A stretch of DNA of 64,000 bases from Micromonospora gifhornensis (GCF_016863515.1 NZ_BOPA01000014.1:124001-188000); one strand, 5' to 3'; numbered from the stretch's first letter, positions 1-9,328 are shown. Program-made: numbers and translations. The notes: generated by a model not told the origin, from the letters alone.

Positions 1-169
1 GCTGACGCCGTTGCTCGGCGGCCTGGCGGCTGCTCAGGCCGAGCGCCCCGGCTACCTGCTGCCAGGTGGCTCCGGCCTGCCGGGCCTGGTCGATGAGATC
101 CAGTTCAGCCTCGTCCAGGCGGTCGCGGGCCGCCGGTATCCCGGCGAGACGGTCCAGCGGGTCAGGCAC
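1..169 (-). CDS. Partial HTH-like protein, N-terminus only
   Basis: The gene runs off the left edge; 56 codons are visible from a GTG at 169. Residues about 30-56 (ARQAGATWQQVAGALGLSS) read like a helix-turn-helix of the sigma region 4 or winged-helix type: a short helix, a turn with Gly, then a recognition-helix-like SSRQAAEQR. A small actinobacterial DNA-binding protein is therefore likely, but the family cannot be settled from this fragment. The start was chosen because the frame is closed just upstream and an inverted repeat (171-189) abuts it, leaving little room for a leader. Confidence 0.55.
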   Translation of the reverse strand, partial: MPDPLDRLAGIPAARDRLDEAELDLIDQARQAGATWQQVAGALGLSSRQAAEQRRQ

Positions 170-170
170 C

Positions 171-189
171 TGTCAACGCTACATTGACA
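171..189. promoter_or_regulatory. Inverted repeat TGTCAA-N7-TTGACA beside the left-edge gene
   Basis: TGTCAA (171-176) and TTGACA (184-189) are perfect inverted copies separated by 7 bases, directly upstream of the GTG start at 169. The site could be an operator bound by the adjacent HTH protein (autoregulation) or carry a -35 hexamer. This is inference; only the symmetry is seen. Confidence 0.45.
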
Positions 190-276
190 TCGCCGGGACC
201 CTCCACGCCCCGGGGGCGGCGCTGTCGGCGGTGGGGCGCCGCCCCCGTGAGCGGCGCGTCCGGGATGGAAGAGGGG

Positions 277-594
277 TCAGGCGGCGGCGGAGTCGCCACG
301 CGACTGCTCGCCCTGCCGGCCCGGCAGCGTGAACGGTGCGGGGTAGGTGGTCCGCTCGGTGGCCTGGGTCTGCCGCGTCGAGCCGCCCTGTGCCAGGTTG
401 AGGGCCCGCTGCGCCTGCTCCCAGGGCCCGCAGGGCCAGTCCTGTCCGGCGCAGAGCAGGTGCTCGCAGCCGCCGTCCTCCGCCGGAGCGTGCGCCTCGG
501 CGACGTCAAGGGCGAGCCGCCACAGCAGTGGATCGGTCACCTCTTCCGGGCGGTCATAGGTGCGGCTGGGCCGATTGCCGGCATTGTCGGACAC
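277..594 (-). CDS. Small conserved-type hypothetical protein with Cys cluster
   Basis: 105 residues. The GTG at 594 was chosen because AAGGGGGG lies just upstream at normal ribosome-binding distance; longer in-frame starts lack such a site. The centre carries the run GGCEHLLCAGQDWPCGPW, with three closely spaced Cys and a Trp that could bind metal or form disulfides, though the short spacing matches no family I can name. The C-terminal 30 residues are low complexity. There is no signal peptide or membrane segment, so it is probably cytoplasmic. It stands alone and divergent from the carboxypeptidase gene. Function unknown. Confidence 0.6.
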   Translation of the reverse strand: MSDNAGNRPSRTYDRPEEVTDPLLWRLALDVAEAHAPAEDGGCEHLLCAGQDWPCGPWEQAQRALNLAQGGSTRQTQATERTTYPAPFTLPGRQGEQSRGDSAAA

Positions 595-912
595 GGGTGG
601 TCCCCCCTTGCACTCAAGCTTCCTTGCTCTTGCCTCTCCAGTCTGCACGCAGGTCAAACACGTGACCCTGGACGGTTGGCCGAGGTGGGGGTGATCACCC
701 GCCCATACTTCGGGACGATTGACAGATGACCTTCAGGGCGTGAAAGTTGTCCGCAACCTGATCACTCCTAACGGTCCGGTGTGTGACGCTGCGTAGTCGG
801 TGATGCGGGCAGCGTCTACATCGGATGCCTCACCGCGCTGCCCGCACGAGTCGAGCGCGGCCGAGGCGCATGCCTAACCCCCACCGCACACCGAGAAGGG
901 GCTACGAGCCTC
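595..912. promoter_or_regulatory. Divergent intergenic region with palindrome GGGTGATCACCC
   Basis: This 318-base gap separates divergent genes and no coding frame in it is convincing. It holds a perfect 12-base palindrome GGGTGATCACCC (689-700), a possible regulator operator, and a TTGACA at 719-724 that could be a -35 hexamer, although no good -10 follows at 17 bases. A ribosome-binding-like GAGAAGGGG lies shortly before the ATG at 913. Nothing else is recognised. Confidence 0.35.
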
Positions 913-3669
913 ATGTCCGAATTCCGTTCCAGTGCCCGGTGGCGACGCCGGGTACCCCTGGCGGCCGCGCTGGCGGCCGGCACTGCGGTGCTGCTGCTGG
1001 TCAACCCGGCAGCCGCCGTCGTGTCGCAGACCGCCACCACCGGAGTCAGCGAGGTGCCTGAGGACCTCGGCCGGCTTGCCGACGAGCAGGCCAACGTGGT
1101 CGAGGTGCTGCTGGCCGACAAAGACGAGTTGGACGCGCTGGTGGCCACCGGCGTCGACCTCGACCACCACGTCCACCAGAGCGAGGACGGCATCGTCGTC
1201 CACGCGGTGGTGACCGGTAACGAGGTGGCCACCCTGACCGCCGCCGGATTCACCTTCGGCGAGGTGCTGCACACCCCGTCCGACTCCGCGGCGCGAATCG
1301 CCGAGCGCGAGGCGACCATCGCCGCGCACCTGGCCGAGAACGAGGAGTTCATGGAGGGCGCGGGCTTTGCCGCTCGTGCCGCCGCCTCCGACGTGAAGAT
1401 CATCCGCGCCGACTACTACACCAACGGCACCAGCCAGGTGCTGTCGGTGGAGGCGAAGTGGGCGGGCGGCCAAGACGCCAACAACGCCCTCACCGTCTCC
1501 CGGGACAGTGGGCCGGGCACCGAGATGGGCTCCGGCGGTACGCAGAACATCACCCGCTTCGTCGACGCCGGGGTCTACATGTACCACCGGGGCGCGTCGA
1601 ACGTGACGAGCAAGCCGGAGTACGTGCAGATCACCAGCCCCACCGGTGACGTCGCGGTGGCCAAGGTCAAGGAGTGGCTGCCGATCTCCGGTGACGCCCC
1701 CGAGGGCCCGGGCTACCAGAAGGACTTCGTCAACAGCTACCTGACCCCCACGGAGCTGTACGACCGGATCCACACCCTGGCCGCGCAGTACCCGGCCATC
1801 TCCGAGATCGTCGAGCTGCCGCACAAGACCAACGGCTACCGGCGCAAGGCCCAGGCCGTGCTCGGTAGCGCCAACGCCAGCCGGGTCGGCGTCGACTCGC
1901 TGGCCTGGGGCCACGAGGGCGGCAACGACATCTCGGTCGAACTGGTCAACCCCGGTGCCGCCGACTCGGCGCTGACGGTGACCGTCACCGGCAACGACGT
2001 GCGGGTCAGCCTGGCCACCGACGCCTCCGGCGCGGTCACCAGCACCGCCGCGCAGGTCGCCGCCGCGCTCAACGCGGAGGCGGGCACGCTGCTCACGGCG
2101 TACACCTATCGGGGTAACGAGGGCGCCGGTGTGGTCGCGCCGGCCGCGCCGACCAAGCTGTCGGACGGCCTCTCCGCGCCGGAGTCGGTCTCCCGCGAGC
2201 CGCACTCCGTCTACGCCATCCGGATCGGCAAGCACCGCGACGGCTCCAAGCTCGGTGTCCTGGCCTACGCCCAGGAGCACGCCCGTGAGTGGGTGCCGCC
2301 GCTGGTGACCATCGAGACCGCCGAGCGGCTGCTGCGCAACTACGAGCAGGACGCCAACACCCGCGACCTGGTCGACAACCTGGACATCTGGATCGCACCG
2401 TCGGTCAACCCGGACGGCGGGCACTACTCGTTCTACGACTTCAACTCGCAGCGTAAGAACATGACCAACCACTGCACCACCGAGACGAACGGGGACTTCC
2501 TCGGCCGTACCTCCTGGGGTGTGGACAACAACCGCAACTACACCGAGTACAGCCTCTTCGACGGCTACTCGGGCGCCTCGGCCAGCTGCACCAGCGGCAC
2601 GTACGCCGGGCCGAGCGAGCTGTCGGAGCCGGAGAACAAGAACGTCGACTGGATGGCCTCTCGGGGCAACATCAAGTTCTCGATGAACCTGCACTCCTCG
2701 GGCAACTACTTCATGTGGTCGCCCGGCGCCTACGCGACCCCGGGCCGGATCTCGGCGCCGCGGCCGACGCTGGCCGAGGAGTCGCTGTTCTGGGGTGCCT
2801 CGTCGCGGATCCTCACCGCCATCAAGCGGCACCGCAACCTGGCCGTCACCCCGGCGCGGACCGGTCCGATCGCCGACGTGCTCTACTCGGCGGCCGGCAA
2901 CTCCGGTGACATGCTCTGGTACAAGTACGGCATCTACGCCTGGAACTTCGAGGTCGGCACGTCCTTCCAGCCGGCGTGGGCATCGGCCAAGGAAGAGACC
3001 ATGGAGTTCTCCAACGGTCTGGTCGAGATGCTGCGGGTGGCCCGCGACTACGACACCGACACGGCGGCCCCGACCAGCACGATCACTGTCGAGCCGAGCG
3101 CCACGGCGGGCATGGTCGACGTCACCTTCGACACCAGCGAGCCGGCGGGTGTCTTCTACACCGTCGACGGCAGCCGGCCCACCCTGGAGTCGACCCTCTA
3201 CGGCTCGGCGGGTGTGCGTGAGGGTGGGGAGACCCTGACCCTGCCGAACGGCACCACCGTGAACTGGTTCTCGGTGGATTCGAAGGGCAACGTCGAGAAC
3301 GGCTACCTGCCCGACGGCACCGGCACCAACCACAACACGACGAAGGCCTGGGACCCGGAGGCACTGCGGGTCACGGTGACCAGCCAGGTGCGGTGTGTGG
3401 CCGGCAAGGCGTACGTCGCGGTGCAGGCGCACAACCACAACGACGCGGCCGTGAGCATCTCCCTGGAGAGCACCTACGGCACCAAGGCCGCCGTCAACGT
3501 CGCGCCGGGCGCGAGCACCTTCCAGCAGTTCAACACCCGGGCCGGGACGGTCTCGGCCGGCTCCGCCTCGGCGCACGCCACCGGGGCTCTCGGCGGCGAG
3601 ACGGTGACCACCACGGTCACCGGGGAGTACGCGGCCGTCAACTGCGCCGACCCTCGGCCCGCCCAGTAA
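913..3669 (+). CDS. Secreted M14-family zinc carboxypeptidase
   Basis: 918 residues. The N-terminus has a positively charged segment (RWRRR), a hydrophobic core and an AAA-type cleavage region near residue 35, so the protein is exported. The M14 catalytic domain (about residues 270-720) shows the zinc motif HARE (H456, E459), the third ligand H594 in NLHSSG, and the catalytic Glu E680 in FEVGTSF. It is followed by a chitobiase-type beta-sandwich (about 720-800, FYTVDGSRPT) and a C-terminal beta-rich domain with two Cys. Expected role: removal of C-terminal residues from extracellular peptides. The next gene starts 25 bases downstream and is probably cotranscribed. Confidence 0.93.
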   Translation: MSEFRSSARWRRRVPLAAALAAGTAVLLLVNPAAAVVSQTATTGVSEVPEDLGRLADEQANVVEVLLADKDELDALVATGVDLDHHVHQSEDGIVVHAVVTGNEVATLTAAGFTFGEVLHTPSDSAARIAEREATIAAHLAENEEFMEGAGFAARAAASDVKIIRADYYTNGTSQVLSVEAKWAGGQDANNALTVSRDSGPGTEMGSGGTQNITRFVDAGVYMYHRGASNVTSKPEYVQITSPTGDVAVAKVKEWLPISGDAPEGPGYQKDFVNSYLTPTELYDRIHTLAAQYPAISEIVELPHKTNGYRRKAQAVLGSANASRVGVDSLAWGHEGGNDISVELVNPGAADSALTVTVTGNDVRVSLATDASGAVTSTAAQVAAALNAEAGTLLTAYTYRGNEGAGVVAPAAPTKLSDGLSAPESVSREPHSVYAIRIGKHRDGSKLGVLAYAQEHAREWVPPLVTIETAERLLRNYEQDANTRDLVDNLDIWIAPSVNPDGGHYSFYDFNSQRKNMTNHCTTETNGDFLGRTSWGVDNNRNYTEYSLFDGYSGASASCTSGTYAGPSELSEPENKNVDWMASRGNIKFSMNLHSSGNYFMWSPGAYATPGRISAPRPTLAEESLFWGASSRILTAIKRHRNLAVTPARTGPIADVLYSAAGNSGDMLWYKYGIYAWNFEVGTSFQPAWASAKEETMEFSNGLVEMLRVARDYDTDTAAPTSTITVEPSATAGMVDVTFDTSEPAGVFYTVDGSRPTLESTLYGSAGVREGGETLTLPNGTTVNWFSVDSKGNVENGYLPDGTGTNHNTTKAWDPEALRVTVTSQVRCVAGKAYVAVQAHNHNDAAVSISLESTYGTKAAVNVAPGASTFQQFNTRAGTVSAGSASAHATGALGGETVTTTVTGEYAAVNCADPRPAQ

Positions 3670-3694
3670 CTGACAAGCGACGACGGAGAAACGA

Positions 3695-4327
3695 ATGAAC
3701 ACATGGAGTCGTAAGCGGCTGCTGGCGGCCGGTGCGTCCGGTGCGCTGCTGGCCGGTGTGGTGGCGGTGGGTTCGCCTGCCTTCGCCGAGCCGGGTGACG
3801 AGGCCGGGGTGGAGGTGACCGTCGAGATCGAGGAGATTCGGGAGCCGGGTGTCCTGGCGATGACGGTGGCCGCCGATTCGGTGATGTTGTCGGAGGACGG
3901 GTCGACGCTGCTGGTCCGTCAGTTCACCGGCAACCTGCCGACGGTGACGGTGACGGACACTCGTACGGCCGACGAGGTGCCGGCTGGTGCGGCGTGGGCG
4001 GTGTTGGGTAGCGCGACCGATTTCGTCGGTGACGCGGGTCAGGCGCCGATCGGTGCCGGTCACCTGGGTTGGAAGCCGAAGCTGATCGACGGTGGGGACA
4101 CCGGTCTGGTCAGTGAGGGTGAGGAGGTCGTCACGGTGTTGGACGAGCCGACTCAGCCGGGTAACAACGTGGGTCTGGTCGACCAGGAGCTGCTGGTGTC
4201 GACCTTCGACTCCGGTGCGGTCGCCGGTGGCGAGTACACGGTTGACGCGGATCTGTTCCTGCGGACTCCGGCGGACGTCGAGGCTGGTGCGTACACCTCG
4301 ACGCTGACCCTGTCCCTGTTCGAGTAG
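3695..4327 (+). CDS. Small secreted beta-rich protein
   Basis: 210 residues with a clear signal peptide (WSRKRLL, hydrophobic core, AFA cleavage near residue 31). The mature part is acidic and rich in Val, Thr and Gly, as expected for a beta-sandwich. The C-terminal stretch (TPADVEAGAYTSTLTLSLFE) resembles the end of WxL-type and spore-coat-like surface domains (family-level resemblance only; the WxL motifs themselves are not obvious). It follows the carboxypeptidase gene by 25 bases and precedes a strong terminator, so the two secreted proteins are likely one transcript. No enzymatic motif is visible; the function is unknown, possibly cell-surface. Confidence 0.8.
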   Translation: MNTWSRKRLLAAGASGALLAGVVAVGSPAFAEPGDEAGVEVTVEIEEIREPGVLAMTVAADSVMLSEDGSTLLVRQFTGNLPTVTVTDTRTADEVPAGAAWAVLGSATDFVGDAGQAPIGAGHLGWKPKLIDGGDTGLVSEGEEVVTVLDEPTQPGNNVGLVDQELLVSTFDSGAVAGGEYTVDADLFLRTPADVEAGAYTSTLTLSLFE

Positions 4328-4337
4328 GAAACCGACG

Positions 4338-4367
4338 GTGCGGGCCACCCTGACGGGTGGCCCGCAC
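4338..4367 (+). terminator. Intrinsic terminator hairpin
   Basis: A perfect 13-base-pair stem (4338-4350 pairing with 4355-4367) with a TGAC loop lies 11 bases after the stop of the secreted protein. There is no U-tract, which is common in high-GC actinobacteria. Confidence 0.8.
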
Positions 4368-4468
4368 CCCGGTGCTGCGACACCTGCCGCCAGTGCCGTA
4401 CGGCCGACGCCGGGCAGCTTCGCCCGGGTCCCGACGCGGCCCGCAGCAGCGCCCGCCATGATGAGACG

Positions 4469-5320
4469 GTGAAAATCCTGTCCATCCAGTCCTCGGTCGC
4501 CTACGGCTACGTCGGCAACTCTGCCGCCGTGTTTCCGCTGCAACGACTCGGGCACGAGGTCTGGCCGGTACTGACCGTGCACTTCTCCAACCACACCGGG
4601 TACGGCGCGTGGCGCGGGCCGCTGCTGGCCCCGGCCGACGTCGCCGAGGTGATCGCCGGTATCGCCGACCGGGGCGTCCTCGGTGACGCCGACGCGATTC
4701 TCTCCGGCTACCAGGGCGACCCGGCGATGGGCGCGGTGATCCTCGACGCGGTGAGCCTGGTCAAGACCGCCAACCCGGACGCCGTCTACTGCTGCGACCC
4801 GGTCATGGGCGACGTGGGCCGGGGCATGTTCGTCCGGCCGGGCATCCCCGAGTACCTGCGCGACGTGGTGGTGCCCCGAGCCGACATCGTCACCCCGAAC
4901 CAGTTCGAGCTGGAGTTCCTCGCCGGCCGCCGGACCGACTCGGTGGTGGATCTGCTGGCCGCCGTCGACATCGTCCGGGCGAGCGGGCCACGGCACGTCC
5001 TGGTCACCAGCGTGCTGCACGGTGCCGTACCGGCGGGATCGCTGGACGTGGTGGCGGTCTCCGACGAGGGCGCCTGGGCGGTGACCACCCCGCTGCTGCC
5101 GATCAACCCGAACGGCGGCGGCGACGTCACCGCCGCGCTCTACCTCGCGCACCTTCGGATCAGCGGCTCGCCGGCCATCGCGCTGGAACGGACCACCGCC
5201 TCGATCTTCGCCGTGCTGGAGGCGACCCTGGCCGCCGGCACCCGCGAACTCCAGCTGATCGCCGCCCAGGAGGCGATCGCCCACCCGCCGAACCGGTTCC
5301 CGGCCCGCCGCCTGCGTTAG
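4469..5320 (+). CDS. pdxY: Pyridoxal kinase PdxY
   Basis: 283 residues, the usual PdxY length. It phosphorylates pyridoxal (and probably pyridoxine and pyridoxamine) with ATP in the B6 salvage pathway, in the cytoplasm. The N-terminal KILSIQSSVAYGYVGNSAA is the family signature, HFSNHTGYG follows near residue 40, and the ribokinase-type anion hole and catalytic Asp lie in NPNGGGDVTAA near residue 215. Start is GTG at 4469 with little leader. It stands alone between two hairpin terminators. Confidence 0.93.
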   Translation: MKILSIQSSVAYGYVGNSAAVFPLQRLGHEVWPVLTVHFSNHTGYGAWRGPLLAPADVAEVIAGIADRGVLGDADAILSGYQGDPAMGAVILDAVSLVKTANPDAVYCCDPVMGDVGRGMFVRPGIPEYLRDVVVPRADIVTPNQFELEFLAGRRTDSVVDLLAAVDIVRASGPRHVLVTSVLHGAVPAGSLDVVAVSDEGAWAVTTPLLPINPNGGGDVTAALYLAHLRISGSPAIALERTTASIFAVLEATLAAGTRELQLIAAQEAIAHPPNRFPARRLR

Positions 5321-5329
5321 CTGCTCAGG

Positions 5330-5368
5330 CCGGAGGCCACCGCCCCGGGCTGGGGAGGTGGCCTCCGG
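5330..5368. terminator. Hairpin terminator after pdxY
   Basis: A 12-base-pair perfect stem (5330-5341 with 5357-5368) starts 10 bases after the pdxY stop, followed by ATTGTT. It sits between convergent genes and may serve both. Confidence 0.7.
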
Positions 5369-5455
5369 ATTGTTCGAGCGGTCCGACCGCCACCGCCCCG
5401 AGACCAGCCGATTGGTGATCACCTCGGCGGGCCGGTGCGGTGGCGGCCGATCAGG

Positions 5456-7840
5456 CTAGCGGCAGGAGTTCAGTACGCCCACCACGCCGACACCCGGGTT
5501 CTTCAGCGGCAGCTTGGTCGACGAGGCCGGGCAGCTCGGCACGGACACGTCGTAGATGCCGCGGCCGAACGTGGCGGCGGTCAGCTGCCGGCTCGGCTCG
5601 TGGTAACGCAGGTACATCACCGGAGCCTGCGGCAGGTTCTTGCCGAGCGCGGCCCACTCCCCGCCGTTCCAGGCGGAGAGGAAGACGCCGACGTCGGTGC
5701 CGACCATCAGCAGACCGTCGGAGGTCGGGACGATCGAGTTGACCGGAGCGTCGGGCAGGCCCTGCCCGATGTTGCTCCAGGTCTGCCCACCGTCGCGGGT
5801 CATCAGCACGTGCGCCCGGCTGCTGCCCGAACGGAAGGCGGAGAAGGTCGCGTACGCGATCTTGGCGTCCTTCGGGTTGACCGCGATCCGGGTGACCCAG
5901 GTGCCCGGCAACTGCGCCGAGTTCACCTCGTTCCAGGTGGCGCCGAGGTCACGGGTCCACCAGACCTTGCCGTCGTCGGTGCCCACGTAGAGGGTGTTGC
6001 TGTCGCTGGGCGCGACGGCGACAGTGGTGATCGTGCCCCACGGGTAGCCGGACGGGTCGTTCGGGCCACCGTTGGTCAGGTCAGGGCTGATCGGGGTCCA
6101 GGTACGACCGTTGTCCGTCGACCGGTTGAGGATGTTGCCGGCGTAGTACATGACGTTCGGGTCGTTCGGGTCGAACAGCAGCGGGGTCAGCCAGTTACGC
6201 CGCTGCGAGGTGGTCTGGCCGGTACCGATGGTCTGCCGCGGCGTGCCACCGGCGTTCTCCGACCGGTAGCAGGAACCGTACTGGCTGCACCCGAAGACGA
6301 TGTTCGGGTTCTCCGGGTGGATGATGGTCTGCAGACCGTCACCACAGCCGATGGCCTCCCACGGGCCGAGGCGGCCGTTGTAGCCGCGGTTGCAGCCGTT
6401 GTCCTGGGCGCCGGCGACCTTCAGGCTCGGGTCGGTCTCCGCCACGTCGACGGTGTAGAACTGGGTGTACCGCTCGTCGGTGGCCTTCACCCAGCCGGCC
6501 GCGCCGTTCTGCTCCGAGCGGTAGACGCCGCCGTCGTTGCCGAGGTAGACCCGGCCCGGCACCTTCGGGTCCCAGCGCATGACGTGCTGGTCGGCGTGCG
6601 GACCGCGCACCGAGGAGAAGCTCTGCGCGCCGTTGGTGGAGCGCATCAGGTTGACACCCATCAGGAACAGGTGGTCGGCGTCGGCCGGGTCGACCCAGAT
6701 CTTGCCGAACCACCAGCTGAAGGTCGACTGCGAGGCCTGGTTCGCGTTGACCGGCATCAGCGTCCAGCTGTCACCGCCGTTGTCGGAGCGGTAGAACGCC
6801 CGGAACGGGCCGATGGCGGTGCCCACGTACGCGTAGAGGCGCTGCGGGTTGTTCGCCGCGACGGCCAGGCCCCAGCGGCCCTGGTCGGCGTCGGTGGGCA
6901 GACCGTTGGTCATCCGCTGCCAGGTCTCACCGCCGTCGTTCGAGCGCCAGAGGCTGGAACCGGGGCCACCGTAGGTGCGCTGGTGCGGCTCGCGCAGGTG
7001 GTCCCACATCGCCGCGTACACCCGGTTGGGGTTGCTCGGGTCGATGATCACCTCGGTGGCGCCGGTGGTGTCGTTCAGCGGGGCGAGCACCTGACGCCAG
7101 TTGTCACCGCCGTCCTCGCTGAGGTAGACGCCGCGCTCGCCGCCGGGGATGAACAGGTTGCCGCTGGCCGCCGCGAAGATCCGGTCCTCGTTGGTCGGGT
7201 CGATCGCGAGCCGGCCGATGGCGTGGCTGTCGGTCAGACCGACCCGCTCCCAGGAGCCCCCGCGGTCGGTGGAGCGGTAGATGCCGTCACCACCGAAGGT
7301 GATGGAACCACCGCCCGGCTGGGCCTCACCGGTGCCGGCGAACAGGACGCCGTCGCTGGTCATGGCCAGCGCACCGATGGGCTGGGACCAGCTGTCCGGC
7401 CAGACCGGGGTGAAGGTGTCACCGGCATCGCTGGACTTCCACACACCACCGGAGGCGGCGGCGATGAACAGCTGGTCCGGCACCTGCGGGTCGACCACGA
7501 GGTCGGGGACCCGGCCACCGATGTTCAGCGGACCGAAGAAGTCCCACTCCTGGTTGCCGAGCTTGCGGTAGCTGTTCTTGGTGCGGACGGCGAGCTGGTT
7601 GGCCTGGCTCCGGGCGTTGGCGTACTGGGTGACCGACAGGCTGGTGCTGCCGTCACTCAACCGCTGGGCGGTCATCCACTCGTCCGGCATCTCCATGGGG
7701 CCGGTCGGCAGGTTGGTGGCCAGCGACGGTTCAGCAGCGGGGGGTGGGCTGGACGACGCGGCCAACGCGACCGTGGCGAGCAGCCCGACCACAGCTGTCG
7801 CCGCCAGTCCGCGATAGTGCCTCGCGAACGTGAGTTTCAT
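5456..7840 (-). CDS. Secreted BNR / VPS10-type beta-propeller protein
   Basis: 794 residues from the ATG at 7840, chosen over an in-frame upstream start because AGGAGAGA precedes it at ribosome-binding distance. A signal peptide covers about the first 30 residues. The rest contains about nine sialidase-type BNR motifs of the form S-x-D-x-G-x-x-W (for example KSSDAGDTF, RSTDRGGSW, SEDGGDNW, RSNDGGETW, TRDLGATW), as in large extracellular beta-propellers of the VPS10/sortilin and glycosidase type. No sialidase catalytic Arg/Asp/Tyr set was identified, so a carbohydrate- or protein-binding role, or a glycoside hydrolase of the xyloglucanase type, are both open. A palindrome GACAATTGTC (7947-7956) lies upstream. 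Confidence 0.85.
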   Translation of the reverse strand: MKLTFARHYRGLAATAVVGLLATVALAASSSPPPAAEPSLATNLPTGPMEMPDEWMTAQRLSDGSTSLSVTQYANARSQANQLAVRTKNSYRKLGNQEWDFFGPLNIGGRVPDLVVDPQVPDQLFIAAASGGVWKSSDAGDTFTPVWPDSWSQPIGALAMTSDGVLFAGTGEAQPGGGSITFGGDGIYRSTDRGGSWERVGLTDSHAIGRLAIDPTNEDRIFAAASGNLFIPGGERGVYLSEDGGDNWRQVLAPLNDTTGATEVIIDPSNPNRVYAAMWDHLREPHQRTYGGPGSSLWRSNDGGETWQRMTNGLPTDADQGRWGLAVAANNPQRLYAYVGTAIGPFRAFYRSDNGGDSWTLMPVNANQASQSTFSWWFGKIWVDPADADHLFLMGVNLMRSTNGAQSFSSVRGPHADQHVMRWDPKVPGRVYLGNDGGVYRSEQNGAAGWVKATDERYTQFYTVDVAETDPSLKVAGAQDNGCNRGYNGRLGPWEAIGCGDGLQTIIHPENPNIVFGCSQYGSCYRSENAGGTPRQTIGTGQTTSQRRNWLTPLLFDPNDPNVMYYAGNILNRSTDNGRTWTPISPDLTNGGPNDPSGYPWGTITTVAVAPSDSNTLYVGTDDGKVWWTRDLGATWNEVNSAQLPGTWVTRIAVNPKDAKIAYATFSAFRSGSSRAHVLMTRDGGQTWSNIGQGLPDAPVNSIVPTSDGLLMVGTDVGVFLSAWNGGEWAALGKNLPQAPVMYLRYHEPSRQLTAATFGRGIYDVSVPSCPASSTKLPLKNPGVGVVGVLNSCR

Positions 7841-7964
7841 GGGGGTCTCTCCTGATCCGGACACGAACGGTCCTTGCTGCGCACGCTAGATCGCTGGTCG
7901 GTGCACGTCACCGATCAACTGTCGAGGAAACCCCCGGTCTGGTTAGGACAATTGTCGAGGCGGG

Positions 7965-8456
7965 TCATCCGCCGCTGCGGAACTCGGGCAGACCGGCGTC
8001 CTCGGAATCGGGTCCCACCACGACGGTCAGGCTGGAGCCGTCAGCACACAGCGCCGAGGCACGCAGGTACATCCGCCGCGCCTCGGTCCGGGCCAACACC
8101 TCGGTCTCGAAGATCTCGTCCTCCACGCGCAGCACATCGATGTCCGTGCGCTGCTCATAGTGTGCGCGAACGTCCAGTGGAGACATCCGCAGAGTCGCCT
8201 CAACCGTGGTCAGCACGCCCTGCTGCACCACGGCGGTGACCCGGGAACCCTCCGGCAGGGCCAGACCCGGCACCTCGGCCTCGACCTCCGGATCGTCCAT
8301 CGGCACCCGGTCACAGCTGGGCAGATTCGCCAACAGGTCGCGTCCGCCGCCGGGTGACGGTGCCGCCGAGCCGCCACCACAGGCGGCCAACAGCGGGAGG
8401 ACGACGACGGTGGCGACCAGTACCCGCAATCTCATCGCAGCAGGATGCCAGCTCAT
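7965..8456 (-). CDS. Small lipoprotein at end of ABC transporter operon
   Basis: 163 residues. A lipobox LLAAC near residue 26 marks it as a lipoprotein attached to the outer face of the membrane. The mature domain has no motif I recognise. The ATG at 8456 overlaps the stop of the upstream permease gene by 4 bases (ATGA), indicating translational coupling; an alternative ATG seven codons later is possible. It is the last gene of the transporter operon, which suggests, without proving, a supporting role in sugar uptake. Confidence 0.75.
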   Translation of the reverse strand: MSWHPAAMRLRVLVATVVVLPLLAACGGGSAAPSPGGGRDLLANLPSCDRVPMDDPEVEAEVPGLALPEGSRVTAVVQQGVLTTVEATLRMSPLDVRAHYEQRTDIDVLRVEDEIFETEVLARTEARRMYLRASALCADGSSLTVVVGPDSEDAGLPEFRSGG

Positions 8457-9328
8457 CGCAGCACCCGCCAGCGTCGTACGGCAAGCAGCAACACGATGAT
8501 GATCACGGCAGTGATCAGCATCAACAGGATGGTGACGAGGGAACCGTACGCGAAGCCGGAGAACTCGAAGACCTGGTCGAAGATGTACACCGGCAGGTAC
8601 AGCGTGGCGTTTGCGGGTCGGCCGTCGGTGAGCACGTACGCGGGCACGAAGTTGACCTGGAGGGTGAGGATGATGTCCCGTACCGCCAGCAGCACCAGCA
8701 CCGGGGCGAGCAACGGCAGGGTGAGCCGGCGCAACTGTCCGAACGGTCCGCAGCCCTCCAACGCCGCCGCCTCGTACAGTCGCCCGTTGAGCAGCCGGCG
8801 GGCGGCGAGCACCACCACGAAGCCCTCACCGATCGGGAAGGCCAGCATCAACACCACCCCGATGCGGGCCGTGGTCGGGTCGGCGAGCCAGTTGTAGCCC
8901 TCGTGACCGAACAGCCCGAGAAGCTGGTTCAGCGGCCCGTACAGCGGGTTGAGCACCCACAGGAACAGCACCGCCAGAGCCACGTCGGGGATGACGGTGG
9001 GCAGGTAGACGGCGGTGCGGAACCAGCGGCCACCCGGGCGGGGGGCGGCGAGCAGCAGACCGAGCCCCACCGCGGCGACGAACCGTACCGGCACGGCGAG
9101 CGCCACGTGGAACAGGGAGGCTTCCATGCTGTCGAGCAGGAACCGGTCGTCGAGCATCCGACGGATGTTGTCCAGCCCGATGAACTGCGGATCCCGGGTC
9201 AGGCCGGTGTGGTCGGTGAACGCGTACCCGAGGTTGAGCAGTGCCGGCACCGCGACCAGCAGCGCCACCGCAATGGCGTACGGGGCGAGGAACGCCCAGC
9301 CGGTCAGGGGCCGCCGGGGACGGCTCAT
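8453..9328 (-). CDS. Carbohydrate ABC transporter permease, MalF/UgpA type
   Basis: 291 residues with about six membrane segments and the EAA loop (EAAALEGCGPFGQLRRLTLP, near residue 200) that docks onto the ATPase in binding-protein-dependent importers. It pairs with the second permease at 11597-12493 to form the membrane channel. ATGA overlaps link it to the ATPase gene upstream and the lipoprotein gene downstream. Confidence 0.92.
   Translation of the reverse strand: MSRPRRPLTGWAFLAPYAIAVALLVAVPALLNLGYAFTDHTGLTRDPQFIGLDNIRRMLDDRFLLDSMEASLFHVALAVPVRFVAAVGLGLLLAAPRPGGRWFRTAVYLPTVIPDVALAVLFLWVLNPLYGPLNQLLGLFGHEGYNWLADPTTARIGVVLMLAFPIGEGFVVVLAARRLLNGRLYEAAALEGCGPFGQLRRLTLPLLAPVLVLLAVRDIILTLQVNFVPAYVLTDGRPANATLYLPVYIFDQVFEFSGFAYGSLVTILLMLITAVIIIVLLLAVRRWRVLR

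Noticed and set aside
874-3702. 942-codon open frame on the minus strand across the carboxypeptidase gene
   Set aside because: High-GC third-position shadow of the real plus-strand gene; its translation is low complexity (Arg/Gly/Val rich) with no domain.
5435-7855. 806-codon plus-strand frame opposite the BNR protein
   Set aside because: The minus strand has a signal peptide, ribosome-binding site and BNR repeats; the plus frame has none.
7947-7956. Palindrome GACAATTGTC upstream of the BNR gene as a defined operator
   Set aside because: Ten-base palindromes of this kind occur by chance and no second copy or regulator was found nearby.
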